Source of the DNA: Streptomyces sp. AC550_RSS872 | GTDB taxonomy: Bacteria; Actinomycetota; Actinomycetes; Streptomycetales; Streptomycetaceae | Reading direction: 5' to 3' | Assembly (NCBI RefSeq): GCF_019049285.1 | Contig: NZ_JAGMUL010000196.1 | Span: forward strand, 93,349-157,348 | DNA: 64,000 nucleotides | The notes under the pieces: generated by a model | The model's database searches: none | Seen by the model: only the letters and a program-made list of their open reading frames with translations | Told to the model about the DNA's origin: nothing | Made by a program: the position numbers and the translations under genes | Shown here: in pieces, positions 54,582 to 62,900 of the stretch | Layout of the letters: every line of letters begins with the position of its first letter | Numbering within the stretch: the first letter of the stretch is position 1

Positions 54582-55022
54582 GTCTCATCCTTCCGTCGCC
54601 ACCCGGCCGGGCGGTCAACCGAAAAGGTACGTGGGCCCAGTGACATCGGCAGTTCGCACATCGGACCACGGAAGGTGACCGTGATCAGGTCAGCTCGCCG
54701 TGGTGCCGCTAGTGCGTCGGATGCCGCCTGGCAGGTCGGGGAGGTAGGCAGCCAGACCGCAGGTCAGCGTGAGTCGGCCTGGGGAATCAAGCTGAGCGGC
54801 TCTGAGGCCACCGAGCAGAGAGTGGGGAGATCCAAATGTCCCCATCACTGCTTGACTCCTTCAGATCCCGAGATGTCTATCGGGACACACCGCGCCAGCC
54901 CGGCACCGGCACCGCACCATCCCCGGCCAAAGGCCGACACTGTGACACCAGGACACTTCGGTCAGAGAAATCAGGAGTCAGACCCCAGGACCCGGGACAG
55001 CACGCGCCCATCCTTCCGCCCG

Positions 55023-55400
55023 TCACAGCTTCCCCATCCAGAAATACTGAGCATGCTCAGTTCCCGATCTCGGGACATCCTCGATATGGCTCCGGCCGAT
55101 CGCATTCTGGGTCGTGGAAGCCCAGCCCTCCTCGGACGCCACCTGCCACCACCGCTCGCGGCCGTCGGCGCCCTGGCCGCTCGCCTGCGTCACGAAGCCG
55201 TGCTCAGCCAGCTTGCGCAGGTGGTAGCTGACCAACGACGGCGTCTCGTCGACATGCTCGGCGAGCTGAGAGGCGGTTCGCGGTGCCCGGTGGCATACAG
55301 AAGCCGGTACAGCTGCATCCGCAGAGGGTTCATGAACGCCCTCAACCGTGACAGGCCGGTGATCTGCCTCAGGCTCGCGCTTCGGTCGCATGCCCACATA
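55023..55400 (-). pseudogene. ArsR-like winged-helix regulator, frameshifted
   Basis: One frame gives I-T-G-L-S-R-L-R-A-F-M-N-P-L-R-M-Q-L-Y-R-L-L-Y. After a one-base shift near 55290 another gives R-T-A-S-Q-L-A-E-H-V-D-E-T-P-S-L-V-S-Y-H-L-R-K-L-A-E-H-G-F-V. Together they form a typical ArsR DNA-binding domain. The usual longer C-terminal region is missing and the frame ends at 55023. It marks the edge of the peptide gene cluster. Confidence 0.65.
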
Positions 55401-55568
55401 GATATGAAGTCGTGGTGGGCCAGAGCGCCGCTGGCGCCGGATGACGACTGTCGCCGCGCAACTCGAGCGAGAAAATCCGCGTGCTGAGGCCAGACATCGG
55501 TCACATGGTCGACGATCCGCGCGAGATGCTCATGGCCTTCACCCCTGAGCTTGCCTGCGACGCCCATA

Positions 55569-55859
55569 TCAGCCGTCCTGGGCATCGGACTTGTCCCGCC
55601 GCCGGGCTTCACCCGTCAGATAGCCGGTGAGCGCATCGACGGTCGGGTACTCCCAAGGCACGTTCGGGTCGAGGGGGAAACCCAGTTGGTCCTCGATCTC
55701 CACCAGCATGGTCACCGTGGTCACGGAGTCCAGACCGTAGGAGGCCATGGGGACATCCGGCTGGATGTCTTCCGGGTTCATTCGGGCATGGACCGCCAGC
55801 CGCTCAGTCAGCCATGCCGTGAGAGTGTCCGGGGTGGGTGTGGTGCTGGAGGAGGGCAA
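55569..55859 (-). CDS. Free-standing acyl/peptidyl carrier protein
   Basis: 96 residues. The phosphopantetheine site is Y-G-L-D-S-V with Ser at about residue 45, followed by V-T-M-L-V-E-I-E-D-Q-L-G and the helix-4 region W-E-Y-P-T-V-D-A-L. Translation starts at TTG 55859 after AAGGAG. It lies 9 bp after a P450 gene. Stand-alone carriers next to P450s often present an amino or fatty acid for oxidation before use by an NRPS, which is the likely role here. Confidence 0.87.
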   Translation of the reverse strand: MPSSSTTPTPDTLTAWLTERLAVHARMNPEDIQPDVPMASYGLDSVTTVTMLVEIEDQLGFPLDPNVPWEYPTVDALTGYLTGEARRRDKSDAQDG

Positions 55860-55868
55860 AACAGCTCC

Positions 55869-57105
55869 TTAGAACGGGCCTTGGATGTCGTCGAAAAGTA
55901 CGGTCAGGCGGTCGGGGCCGCGCAGGGTCAGGTTCGGCTTGTACGTGAGCCCGTCCTTGGCCAGGGACGGCGCGGCCACCCGGGTCACGAACAGCTCGAA
56001 GGCGATGCGCGCCTCCAGCCGGGCCAGGCCTGCGCCGAGGCAGAAGTGCGGCCCGGCTGAGAAGGAGAGATGCTGGGCTCCCTGCGGGCGCGTGATGTCG
56101 AACGTGTCGGGCGTGTCGAAGACATCGGGGTCGCGGTTGCCCGCGCCAGCATCAGCACCAGCACCAGCACCAGCACCAGCACCACGCTGTCGCCGTCCCG
56201 GACCGGAAGGGACCCGATGTGCCCGTCTCCGCGGGCCACTCGTGACGTCATCTGGACCGGCGCGTCGTAGCGCAGCACCTCCTCGACCGCGGCGGCGGCC
56301 AGTGCGGGGCTCTCGCGCAGCAGTTTGAGCTGGTCGGGGTGGTTCAACAGAGCGAGAATCCCGTTGCTGATGAGGTTGACGGTGGTCTCGTGACCGGCGT
56401 TGATGAGGAGAACGCAAGTGGCGAGGGTTTCGTTCTCGCTGAGCCGGTCCCCGCTCTCCTCGGCCTTGACCAGATGGGAGACGAGATCGTCTCGCGGCGA
56501 GCGCCGACGCTCGGCGATCAGCTCACGGAAGTAGGTGATGATCTCCGCCCGGGCACGGGCGGCGTCGGTGCTCGCACGGGGGGCGACCAGCCCGGGGAAC
56601 GGAGGTTCCAGGGCCTCCGAAAGCCTTCCCGACCAGTATTCGAGCAGGTCACGATCCCCGAACGGCACGCCAAGCAGCTCGCAGATCACCCGCCACGGCA
56701 GCGGGTGGGCGAGCTCGGAGACGATCTCGAAGCGGTCCCACCGCGCCGCTTCCTGGAAGAGACCTTCGGTCAGTTCCCGGATCCGCGGTTCGAGCTTCGC
56801 GACGACCCTCGGGGTGAACGCCTTGACCACCAGGCGGCGCGGCCTCGTGTGGTCCGGCGGGTCCAAATGCAGGAAGTTGCGGGTACGCGGCCCCTTCACT
56901 CCGGGGGACAGCCGGGAGCGGTCCCGCTCACTGCTCATCCGCGGATCACGCAGCACCGCGGAGCAGTCGGCGTGCCGGCGGCCACCAGCAGCCCGTCGGA
57001 GACCACGTACGGGGAAGCCGCCCTGAACTGGGCGAGCATCGGATAGGGATCGAAGCGGCTCGCCGGGTCGACGAGCCGGGTGATGTCCGGGTTATCGGCT
57101 GTCAT
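55869..57105 (-). pseudogene. Cytochrome P450, two frameshifts as read
   Basis: From ATG 57105 the frame gives L-V-D-P-A-S-R-F-D-P-Y-P-M-L. A lost base near 56985 moves it to the frame V-L-R-D-P-R-M-S-S. The main body follows (L-D-P-P-D-H-T-R-P-R-R, oxygen-activation A-G-H-E-T-T-V, E-E-V-L-R-Y). At about 56150, beside a hexamer repeat, the frame shifts once more, to N-R-D-P-D-V-F and the haem loop F-S-A-G-P-H-F-C-L-G-A-G. All P450 motifs exist, in three frames. Either it is a recent pseudogene or the consensus has two errors. It is a bacterial class I type, likely acting on a carrier-bound substrate. Confidence 0.82.
56154..56183. repeat. Hexanucleotide tandem repeat inside the P450 gene
   Basis: Five perfect copies of AGCACC, with a degenerate AGCATC copy before. 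It encodes alternating Leu-Val where P450s normally have a short strand, so the tract looks expanded. Confidence 0.9.
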
Positions 57106-57169
57106 CTGGTCACCCCCGCGAAACTCTGCGGTGCCTTGCTATGCATGCGTTGCCCCTTCGCTATCCGGT

Positions 57170-58048
57170 TCATGTGCCGCTCGGCAGCCGGTTCCGCCCC
57201 TTGATCCCCAGCTCCAGCAGCCGGGCCAGGGCCTCGCCGGGCTGTTCCCCGGCCGCTTCGCCATCCTCCGAAGGCCCCGAGGCGTGAGCAGCCCGGCGGC
57301 GCAGAACCGCGGCTGCCGAGGAGATGTCGGCGGCCAGGGCGTCGAGGACCTCCGCCACTGGATGCGCGTTGGCCGTCAGGATGTCCGTCCACAGCGCGGG
57401 GTTGCCCCCGGCCGCACGGGTCATGTCCCGTACTCCCTGCCCGGCGAGCCGCAGGGTGGCGTTGTCGGCGTGCCGCAGCCGGGAGGCCAGGAGCGTCGCG
57501 ATCAGCCGAGGCGTGTGCGAGACCAGCGCCATCGCGCGGTCGTGTGCCGCGTGGTCCGCCAGGACCGGCACCGCGCCGCACAGCGAGACCAGTTCCAGAC
57601 TCGCGTTGAGTGCCGCACCGCTAGTGAGGCCCGTCGGCGTGAGCACCCACGGGCGGCCCTCGAAGAGCTCGGCACGGGCGGCGGGCGGCCCGTCGTGGTC
57701 GTCGGTGACCAGCGGATGGCCACCGACCAGGCTGGTGAGGTCGCAGCCACTGGCCTCGATCTGCCGCTGCGGACGTACTTTGACACCCGCGGTGTCGGTA
57801 TAGCAGCGGGCCAGGCCCTGCTTCTGCTGTTCGGCGAGCACGGGGGCGACCTGCTCCGGCGGCACCGCGAGCACGGCTATGTCCACCGGCCGCGGGGGCG
57901 GCTGGGCGGTCCCGGCGCCCAGTTCCTGGGCGAGGCGTACCGCGTCCGCGTCGGTGTCCAGCAGATAGGTGGCCACTCCCCGCGCCCGCAGCGCGGTACC
58001 GATGGAGCGGCCGATGCGGCCGGTTCCGACGATGGCCGCTGTGCGCAT
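57170..58048 (-). CDS. Prephenate dehydrogenase (TyrA-like)
   Basis: 292 residues. NAD(P)-binding G-T-G-R-I-G at 8-13, V-T-D-x-x-G-V-K-type motif here T-D-T-A-G-V-K, V-G-G-H-P-L near residue 107, and H-D-R-A-M-A-L-V-S-H-T-P-R-L in the helical half are diagnostic. It oxidises prephenate to 4-hydroxyphenylpyruvate. AGGAG precedes the ATG. Within a peptide cluster it probably raises supply of tyrosine or a tyrosine-derived building block such as hydroxyphenylglycine or hydroxytyrosine. Confidence 0.9.
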   Translation of the reverse strand: MRTAAIVGTGRIGRSIGTALRARGVATYLLDTDADAVRLAQELGAGTAQPPPRPVDIAVLAVPPEQVAPVLAEQQKQGLARCYTDTAGVKVRPQRQIEASGCDLTSLVGGHPLVTDDHDGPPAARAELFEGRPWVLTPTGLTSGAALNASLELVSLCGAVPVLADHAAHDRAMALVSHTPRLIATLLASRLRHADNATLRLAGQGVRDMTRAAGGNPALWTDILTANAHPVAEVLDALAADISSAAAVLRRRAAHASGPSEDGEAAGEQPGEALARLLELGIKGRNRLPSGT

Positions 58049-58101
58049 GCGTCACACTCCTGACGTGGCTGGGTCGCTTCGGTCGGTCAGTCGGAAGCCG
58101 G

Positions 58102-59058
58102 TCAGCCGGACATCGCGACCAGCACCCGGCGGCTGCCGGTGAAGGGCCGTCGGCCGTGGGCCACAAGCATGTTGTCGATGAGCAGCAGGTCACCGCGGCG
58201 CCAGTCGACGTCCACGGCGCCCGCAAGGCCCACCTCCTGGATGTGCCGCACGTACTCCGCGCGAATGGGGCTGCCGTCGGGAAAGGTCACGTTCTGCGGG
58301 ATCTCGTCCTCGGGCAGGAGCGTGGCGAGTTCGGCCGCGGTCTCGTCGCCCAGACCGGCGGGGTGCCACTGGTCGGCCTGGTTGAACCACACCTCGGTGC
58401 CGGTCACCGGGTGCTGTGCGATGGCCGGGCGGCGTGATGTGACCCGGATGCCGCCGTCCGCCTTCCAGGTCCACTCGGCTCCGCTGGCGTCCAGGAACTC
58501 CTCGACCGCCGCCCGGTCGTCCGTCTCGAAGGTGTCCTGCCAGCTCTTGCCGAACCCCATGCCGTCGTGCAGGTTCTGCACGTAGCACACGCCGTCGGCG
58601 AAGGCGTCGCGGATCTCGGAGTCCAGGTTCCGCAGCCACAGGGCGCCGTCCAGGACCGGTGTCGCCCCGCCGCCACCCGGCTGGACCTCGCAGAAGAACG
58701 CCAACCGGGACGGCCAGGTGTGGGCGTAACTCAGCTCGTTGTGCATGGAGATGGTGTATTCCGGCGGGTACTCGGTGGAGGTGTACACGTTGTCCCCGAC
58801 GCCGCTCACCTTGGTCCTGGGCGAGTTGCCGTGGACGTACGCCAGGCGGTTGGGGAGCAGTCGGTCGAGCGCCGGGTCCAGCCGGTCGGCGGTGATCCGG
58901 AAGTTCCGGAAGACGATCGCCTTCGCGTGGCAGAGCAGTGGCGCCAGTCCGTCGCCGAGTTCTTCCAGCGTGGCCAGCAGCGCCGCCGTGCCGCCGCCGT
59001 TCTCCGCGGTGATCTCCAAGGGGGTCCAGTGCGCGCCGCTGTCGCCGTGCGTAGCCAT
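58102..59058 (-). CDS. TauD/SyrP-type Fe(II)/2-oxoglutarate oxygenase
   Basis: 318 residues. The facial triad is M-H-N-E-L (His and Glu) and the distal His in V-A-H-G-R-R, followed by the 2-oxoglutarate-binding Arg in G-S-R-R. I-V-F-R-N-F near residue 50 and W-F-N-Q-A-D are typical of the SyrP/clavaminate-synthase branch. These hydroxylate amino acids, often tethered to an NRPS carrier. The 48-bp gap to the dioxygenase gene suggests one operon. Substrate not predictable; beta-hydroxylation of an amino acid is the best guess. Confidence 0.87.
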   Translation of the reverse strand: MATHGDSGAHWTPLEITAENGGGTAALLATLEELGDGLAPLLCHAKAIVFRNFRITADRLDPALDRLLPNRLAYVHGNSPRTKVSGVGDNVYTSTEYPPEYTISMHNELSYAHTWPSRLAFFCEVQPGGGGATPVLDGALWLRNLDSEIRDAFADGVCYVQNLHDGMGFGKSWQDTFETDDRAAVEEFLDASGAEWTWKADGGIRVTSRRPAIAQHPVTGTEVWFNQADQWHPAGLGDETAAELATLLPEDEIPQNVTFPDGSPIRAEYVRHIQEVGLAGAVDVDWRRGDLLLIDNMLVAHGRRPFTGSRRVLVAMSG

Positions 59059-59106
59059 GTTGCCCGTGCCTCTCTGTGGTGTGGGTGTGTCGTGCTCTTG
59101 GGTGCG

Positions 59107-59832
59107 TCAGCTCTGTGGCCATGCGTCGGGAAACAGCCGTCGCTCCGTCACCCGCCACAGGTAGCGAGCCCCCGCGGACCCCGCCGTTCCGGGTCTGCCG
59201 CCGAGGAACCGCTCGGCCAGCACGGCATGCCGCGCGCGCCAGATGACGACGGCTTCGTCGAGAGCGAGCAGCGCGCGTCGGACCCGCTCGGCCACCGCCG
59301 GTGACCGCCGCGGTGTGGCGGGCTCCTCAGCACCGCCCCGCGCGAACTCGGCGAAGGCGTCGGCCACTGAGGGCTCTTCGAGCCGCCGGCGCAGCCGGGC
59401 GCGGTCCTCCTCGGTGAAACCTTTGGTGGCGAGCAGCCTGGTGTCCTTCTGTCCGCACAGAAACTCCAGCTCGCGGTATTGCACCGACTGGAAACCGCTG
59501 GCGTCTCCCACCTCCACGCGGATCTCCTCGAACGCCTGGGGCTCCAGGGTGGCCAGTACGTCGAACTGGTCGATCAGCACCCTGATCACCGGCGGCAGCT
59601 GCTCCAACCGCCGTGCCGCCGTCTCCCCGTCTCCGGAGCCCAGCGCGGCTCGCGCCGCGTCCAGGTGCCGCAGCAGCACGGCGAACCACAGCTCACATAC
59701 CTGATGTGTGGTCAGGAACAGCACTTGGTCCACGTTCTCGTCGTGGACGCAGGCCGCGTCCAGCAGCTCACGCAGCCGTAGAAGGTCTCCGTATGCGGGC
59801 TGGCCATCGCCCGAGGGCTCCATGTCTTCCAT
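59107..59832 (-). CDS. Tryptophan 2,3-dioxygenase
   Basis: 241 residues from ATG 59832 (59853 and upstream codons also in frame). All signatures are present: H-D-E-N-V-D-Q-V-L-F, T-T-H-Q-V-C-E-L-W-F, S-G-F-Q-S-V-Q-Y-R, the axial-His region W-R-A-R-H and the C-terminal G-T-A-G-S-A-G-A-R-Y-L. It opens the indole ring of tryptophan to N-formylkynurenine using haem. It lies directly after the NRPS whose last adenylation domain has a kynurenine-type pocket; DptJ plays this role in the daptomycin cluster. No formamidase is seen, so a housekeeping one would be needed. Confidence 0.92.
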   Translation of the reverse strand: MEDMEPSGDGQPAYGDLLRLRELLDAACVHDENVDQVLFLTTHQVCELWFAVLLRHLDAARAALGSGDGETAARRLEQLPPVIRVLIDQFDVLATLEPQAFEEIRVEVGDASGFQSVQYRELEFLCGQKDTRLLATKGFTEEDRARLRRRLEEPSVADAFAEFARGGAEEPATPRRSPAVAERVRRALLALDEAVVIWRARHAVLAERFLGGRPGTAGSAGARYLWRVTERRLFPDAWPQS

Positions 59833-59908
59833 GTCTCTCGCTTTCCGCGTCATGCTGGTTGGGCAGACCGATCCGGCCAGTACTCGGTGTACGGCGGTCC
59901 CGGCCGCC

Positions 59909-62900
59909 TCAGTCCGCATCAGCTCGCGGCGGAGCCGACTCCGGCCGGAAGTGCTCGCAGAGCACACGGCCGATCTCGACGAGCATGTCGGGACGTGTCA
60001 GGTCCTGGTGCGCGCACGGCAGGACGTGGGTGTCGATGCGGCCCGTCACATACGGCTGCCACAGCGCGCTCCGGGCACCCGGGGTCTCCTGTGGCGACCG
60101 CGGGGTGGAGGCGAAGAAGACCATGTCCCCGTCGAAACGTCCGGAGACGGAGGAGCGGGTGAGCCGCACGTTGTTGACGAAGATGTCCTTGACCGCGAGC
60201 AGCGACTGGGGGTCGAGGTTCGCGATCGGAGCCCCCCGCTCCCGCAGCAGTTCCCGCAGCCGGTCCAGCCAGGGGCCCTCGGTGAGCGGTCCCGTGGGGG
60301 CTTCCAGGTCGATGCCCTTCAGCTGGTGGGCGATCACCGACTGTTCGTCCACCTCCTCACCCTGGTCCGCACCCGTGCTCGGGGAGGCGTCGAGCAGCGC
60401 GAGGAGTTCGACGTCCTCGTCCTCCTCGCGGAGCCGGACCGCCATGGCCTGCGCCACGCGTCCTCCGAACGACCAGCCCAGCAGCCGGTACGGGCCGTTC
60501 GGCTGGACCTTGCGCAGCTCGGCGAGGTAGTCCTCGGCCATCTCGGCCATGCTGCCGGGCAGCGGGACCCGCTCAGCGATCCCGCGCGCCTGGATGCCGT
60601 ACACCGGGATCTGCGTGTCGACGTGCTTCATCAGACCTGCGTACGCCCAGCTGAGCCCACCACCGGCGTGCACGCAGAACAGCGGCGTCCCGGCGCCGTG
60701 CGGCCGCAGCGGCAGGAGCACGTCATACGGGCTGCCACCGCCACCTCCGGCGTCCAGCCGCCGTGCCAGCGCGGCCGGTGAGGGTGCCTCGAACAGGTCG
60801 CGGATGGACACCTCCGCGCCCAGCACGGCACGGATTCGGGTGATCAGCCGACTGGCCAGCAGCGAGTACCCGCCGAGGTCGAAGAAGCCGTCGTCGACCG
60901 GCACTTCGTCCAGCCCGAGCACCTCGGCGAAGAGCTCGCACAGCATCCGTTCCCGGGGCGTACGCGGCGGACGGCCGCCCGTTCGCGACTGCCGCACGGG
61001 CGCGGGCAGCGCCTTGTGGTCGACCTTCCCGTTGGCACTGACCGGCAGGCTGTCCAGCACGGTGAACGAGGACGGCAGCATGTAGTGCGGCAGTCGGTCG
61101 GCGACATGCTCACGCAGTGAGGCGGGATCCAGCGTGGCGCCAGCCAGCGCGGTGGCATAGGCCGCGAGGAACTTGCCGCCCGGCTCCTCCTCCCGCACGG
61201 TCACCACTCCCTGGGCCACCGCCGGATGGGTGCCGAGCACCGCCTCGACCTCGCCCGGCTCGATACGGAAACCGCGGATCTTCACCTGGTCGTCCGTACG
61301 GCCGACGAACTGCAGCTGCCCGTCGGCCCGCCAGCGGGCCAGGTCTCCCGTGCGGTACATGCGGTCGCCGGTGCCGCCGAAGGGTTCGGCGACGAAACGT
61401 CCGGCCGTGATGTCCGGACGGTCCAGGTAGCCACGCGTCACGCCGGCACCGGCCACATAGATCTCCCCGGTGACACCCTGCGGCACCGGCCGCAGCCGGT
61501 CGTCCAGCACGTGGATGCGCTTGCCCGGCATGGGCCTGCCGATCGGCACCGGCCCCGGGCCGCTGTCCTGACGGCACAGCGAGAGCGTGGCGCCCACCGT
61601 CGCCTCGGTCGGGCCGTAGCCGTTGAACATCCGCCGCCCGCCAGGCAACCAGCGGGCCAACAGATCCGGCGGGCACACCTCCCCGGTGACCGTCAGGGTC
61701 ACGTGAGCCGGGATACTCCCCTCCGGAATGGTGGCCAGCGCCGCGGGCGGCATGGTCACATGCGTGATACCGCACTCCGTCACCAGCTCCGCCAACTCCT
61801 GTCCCAGCACCCGCTCTTCGGGCGCGAAGACCAGCGCGGCTCCGGACAGCAGGGCGGTGGTCAGATCCCACACGGCGGCGTCGAAGCTGGCGGACACGAC
61901 CTGCAGCACCCGGTCGCCGGGCCCCGCCCGCAGCTCGGACTGCTCACACGCCACCAGGCTCGCGATGCCCTGGTGCGGCACGACCACGCCCTTGGGGCGG
62001 CCGGTGGAGCCGGAGGTGTAGACGACGTACGCGGCGTGACCGACCAGCAGTGGCGCGATCCGGTCGGTAACCGTGCAGTCCGTGTCCGGCAGCCCCTCCA
62101 GAGCCGTCCGGGTGGCGTCGTCGTCGACGCGCAGAAGTTCGGGTCCGTCCTCGCCGACCGACAGCCGCGCACCGGTTGCAAGAGTCGTCAGGATCAGCCG
62201 CGGCGCGGCGTCCCGCAGCATGAACGAGATGCGGTCCGAGGGATACTCCGGATCGATCGGCACATATGCCGCACCGGCCTTGAGGACGGCGAGCCAGGCC
62301 ACGACCGACTGTTCGGAGTTGGGAATCGCCAGCGCCACCCGCTGCTCAGGGCCGATACCGCGACGTATGAGTAACCGCGCGAGCCGATTGGCTGCGGCAT
62401 TGATCTCAGCGTAGGTATGTGCCTTCCCCCGCCCACCGTCAGCGATGACCGCCGTTGCCTGCGGGGTACGAGCGGCCTGCCGCTCGAACATCTCCGGCAG
62501 CGACAGCTCGGGCAGAACGCAGGGTTCCCCGTAGGCCCGAGCGACAGTACCTCGGTACTTCTCCTCGCCGAGCAGTTCCAGGCGGCTCAGGTGCAGCTCC
62601 GGGGAAGCGGCGGCAGACCGAAGGAGCTGCTGGAGAGACTCTGCGAGGGTGCGCACCGTATCCGCGTCGAACAGGTCAGCGCAGTAGTGGAGGGAGCCGC
62701 TCATTCCCGCCGCACGGCCATCGTCGTCGTACCACTCGGCGAACCGGAACGCGAGATCGAACTTGGCGACCGATGTCGTCACGTGTTCCCGGGCAACCCG
62801 CAGCCCGGGCAACGCACCGGTCAGCGCGTCATCTGCCCGGTCCTCGGCGTTCTGGAACGCCAGCAGAACCTGGAAGAGGGGATGCCGGGAGAGCGAACGG

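Noticed and set aside
54836..55231. Plus-strand frame of 131 codons before the ArsR remnant
   Set aside because: Pro/Ser/Arg-rich, no motif, overlaps ArsR-like coding on the other strand.
56154..56183. CRISPR-like or minisatellite array
   Set aside because: Only a 6-bp tandem repeat with no spacers, inside a P450 gene.
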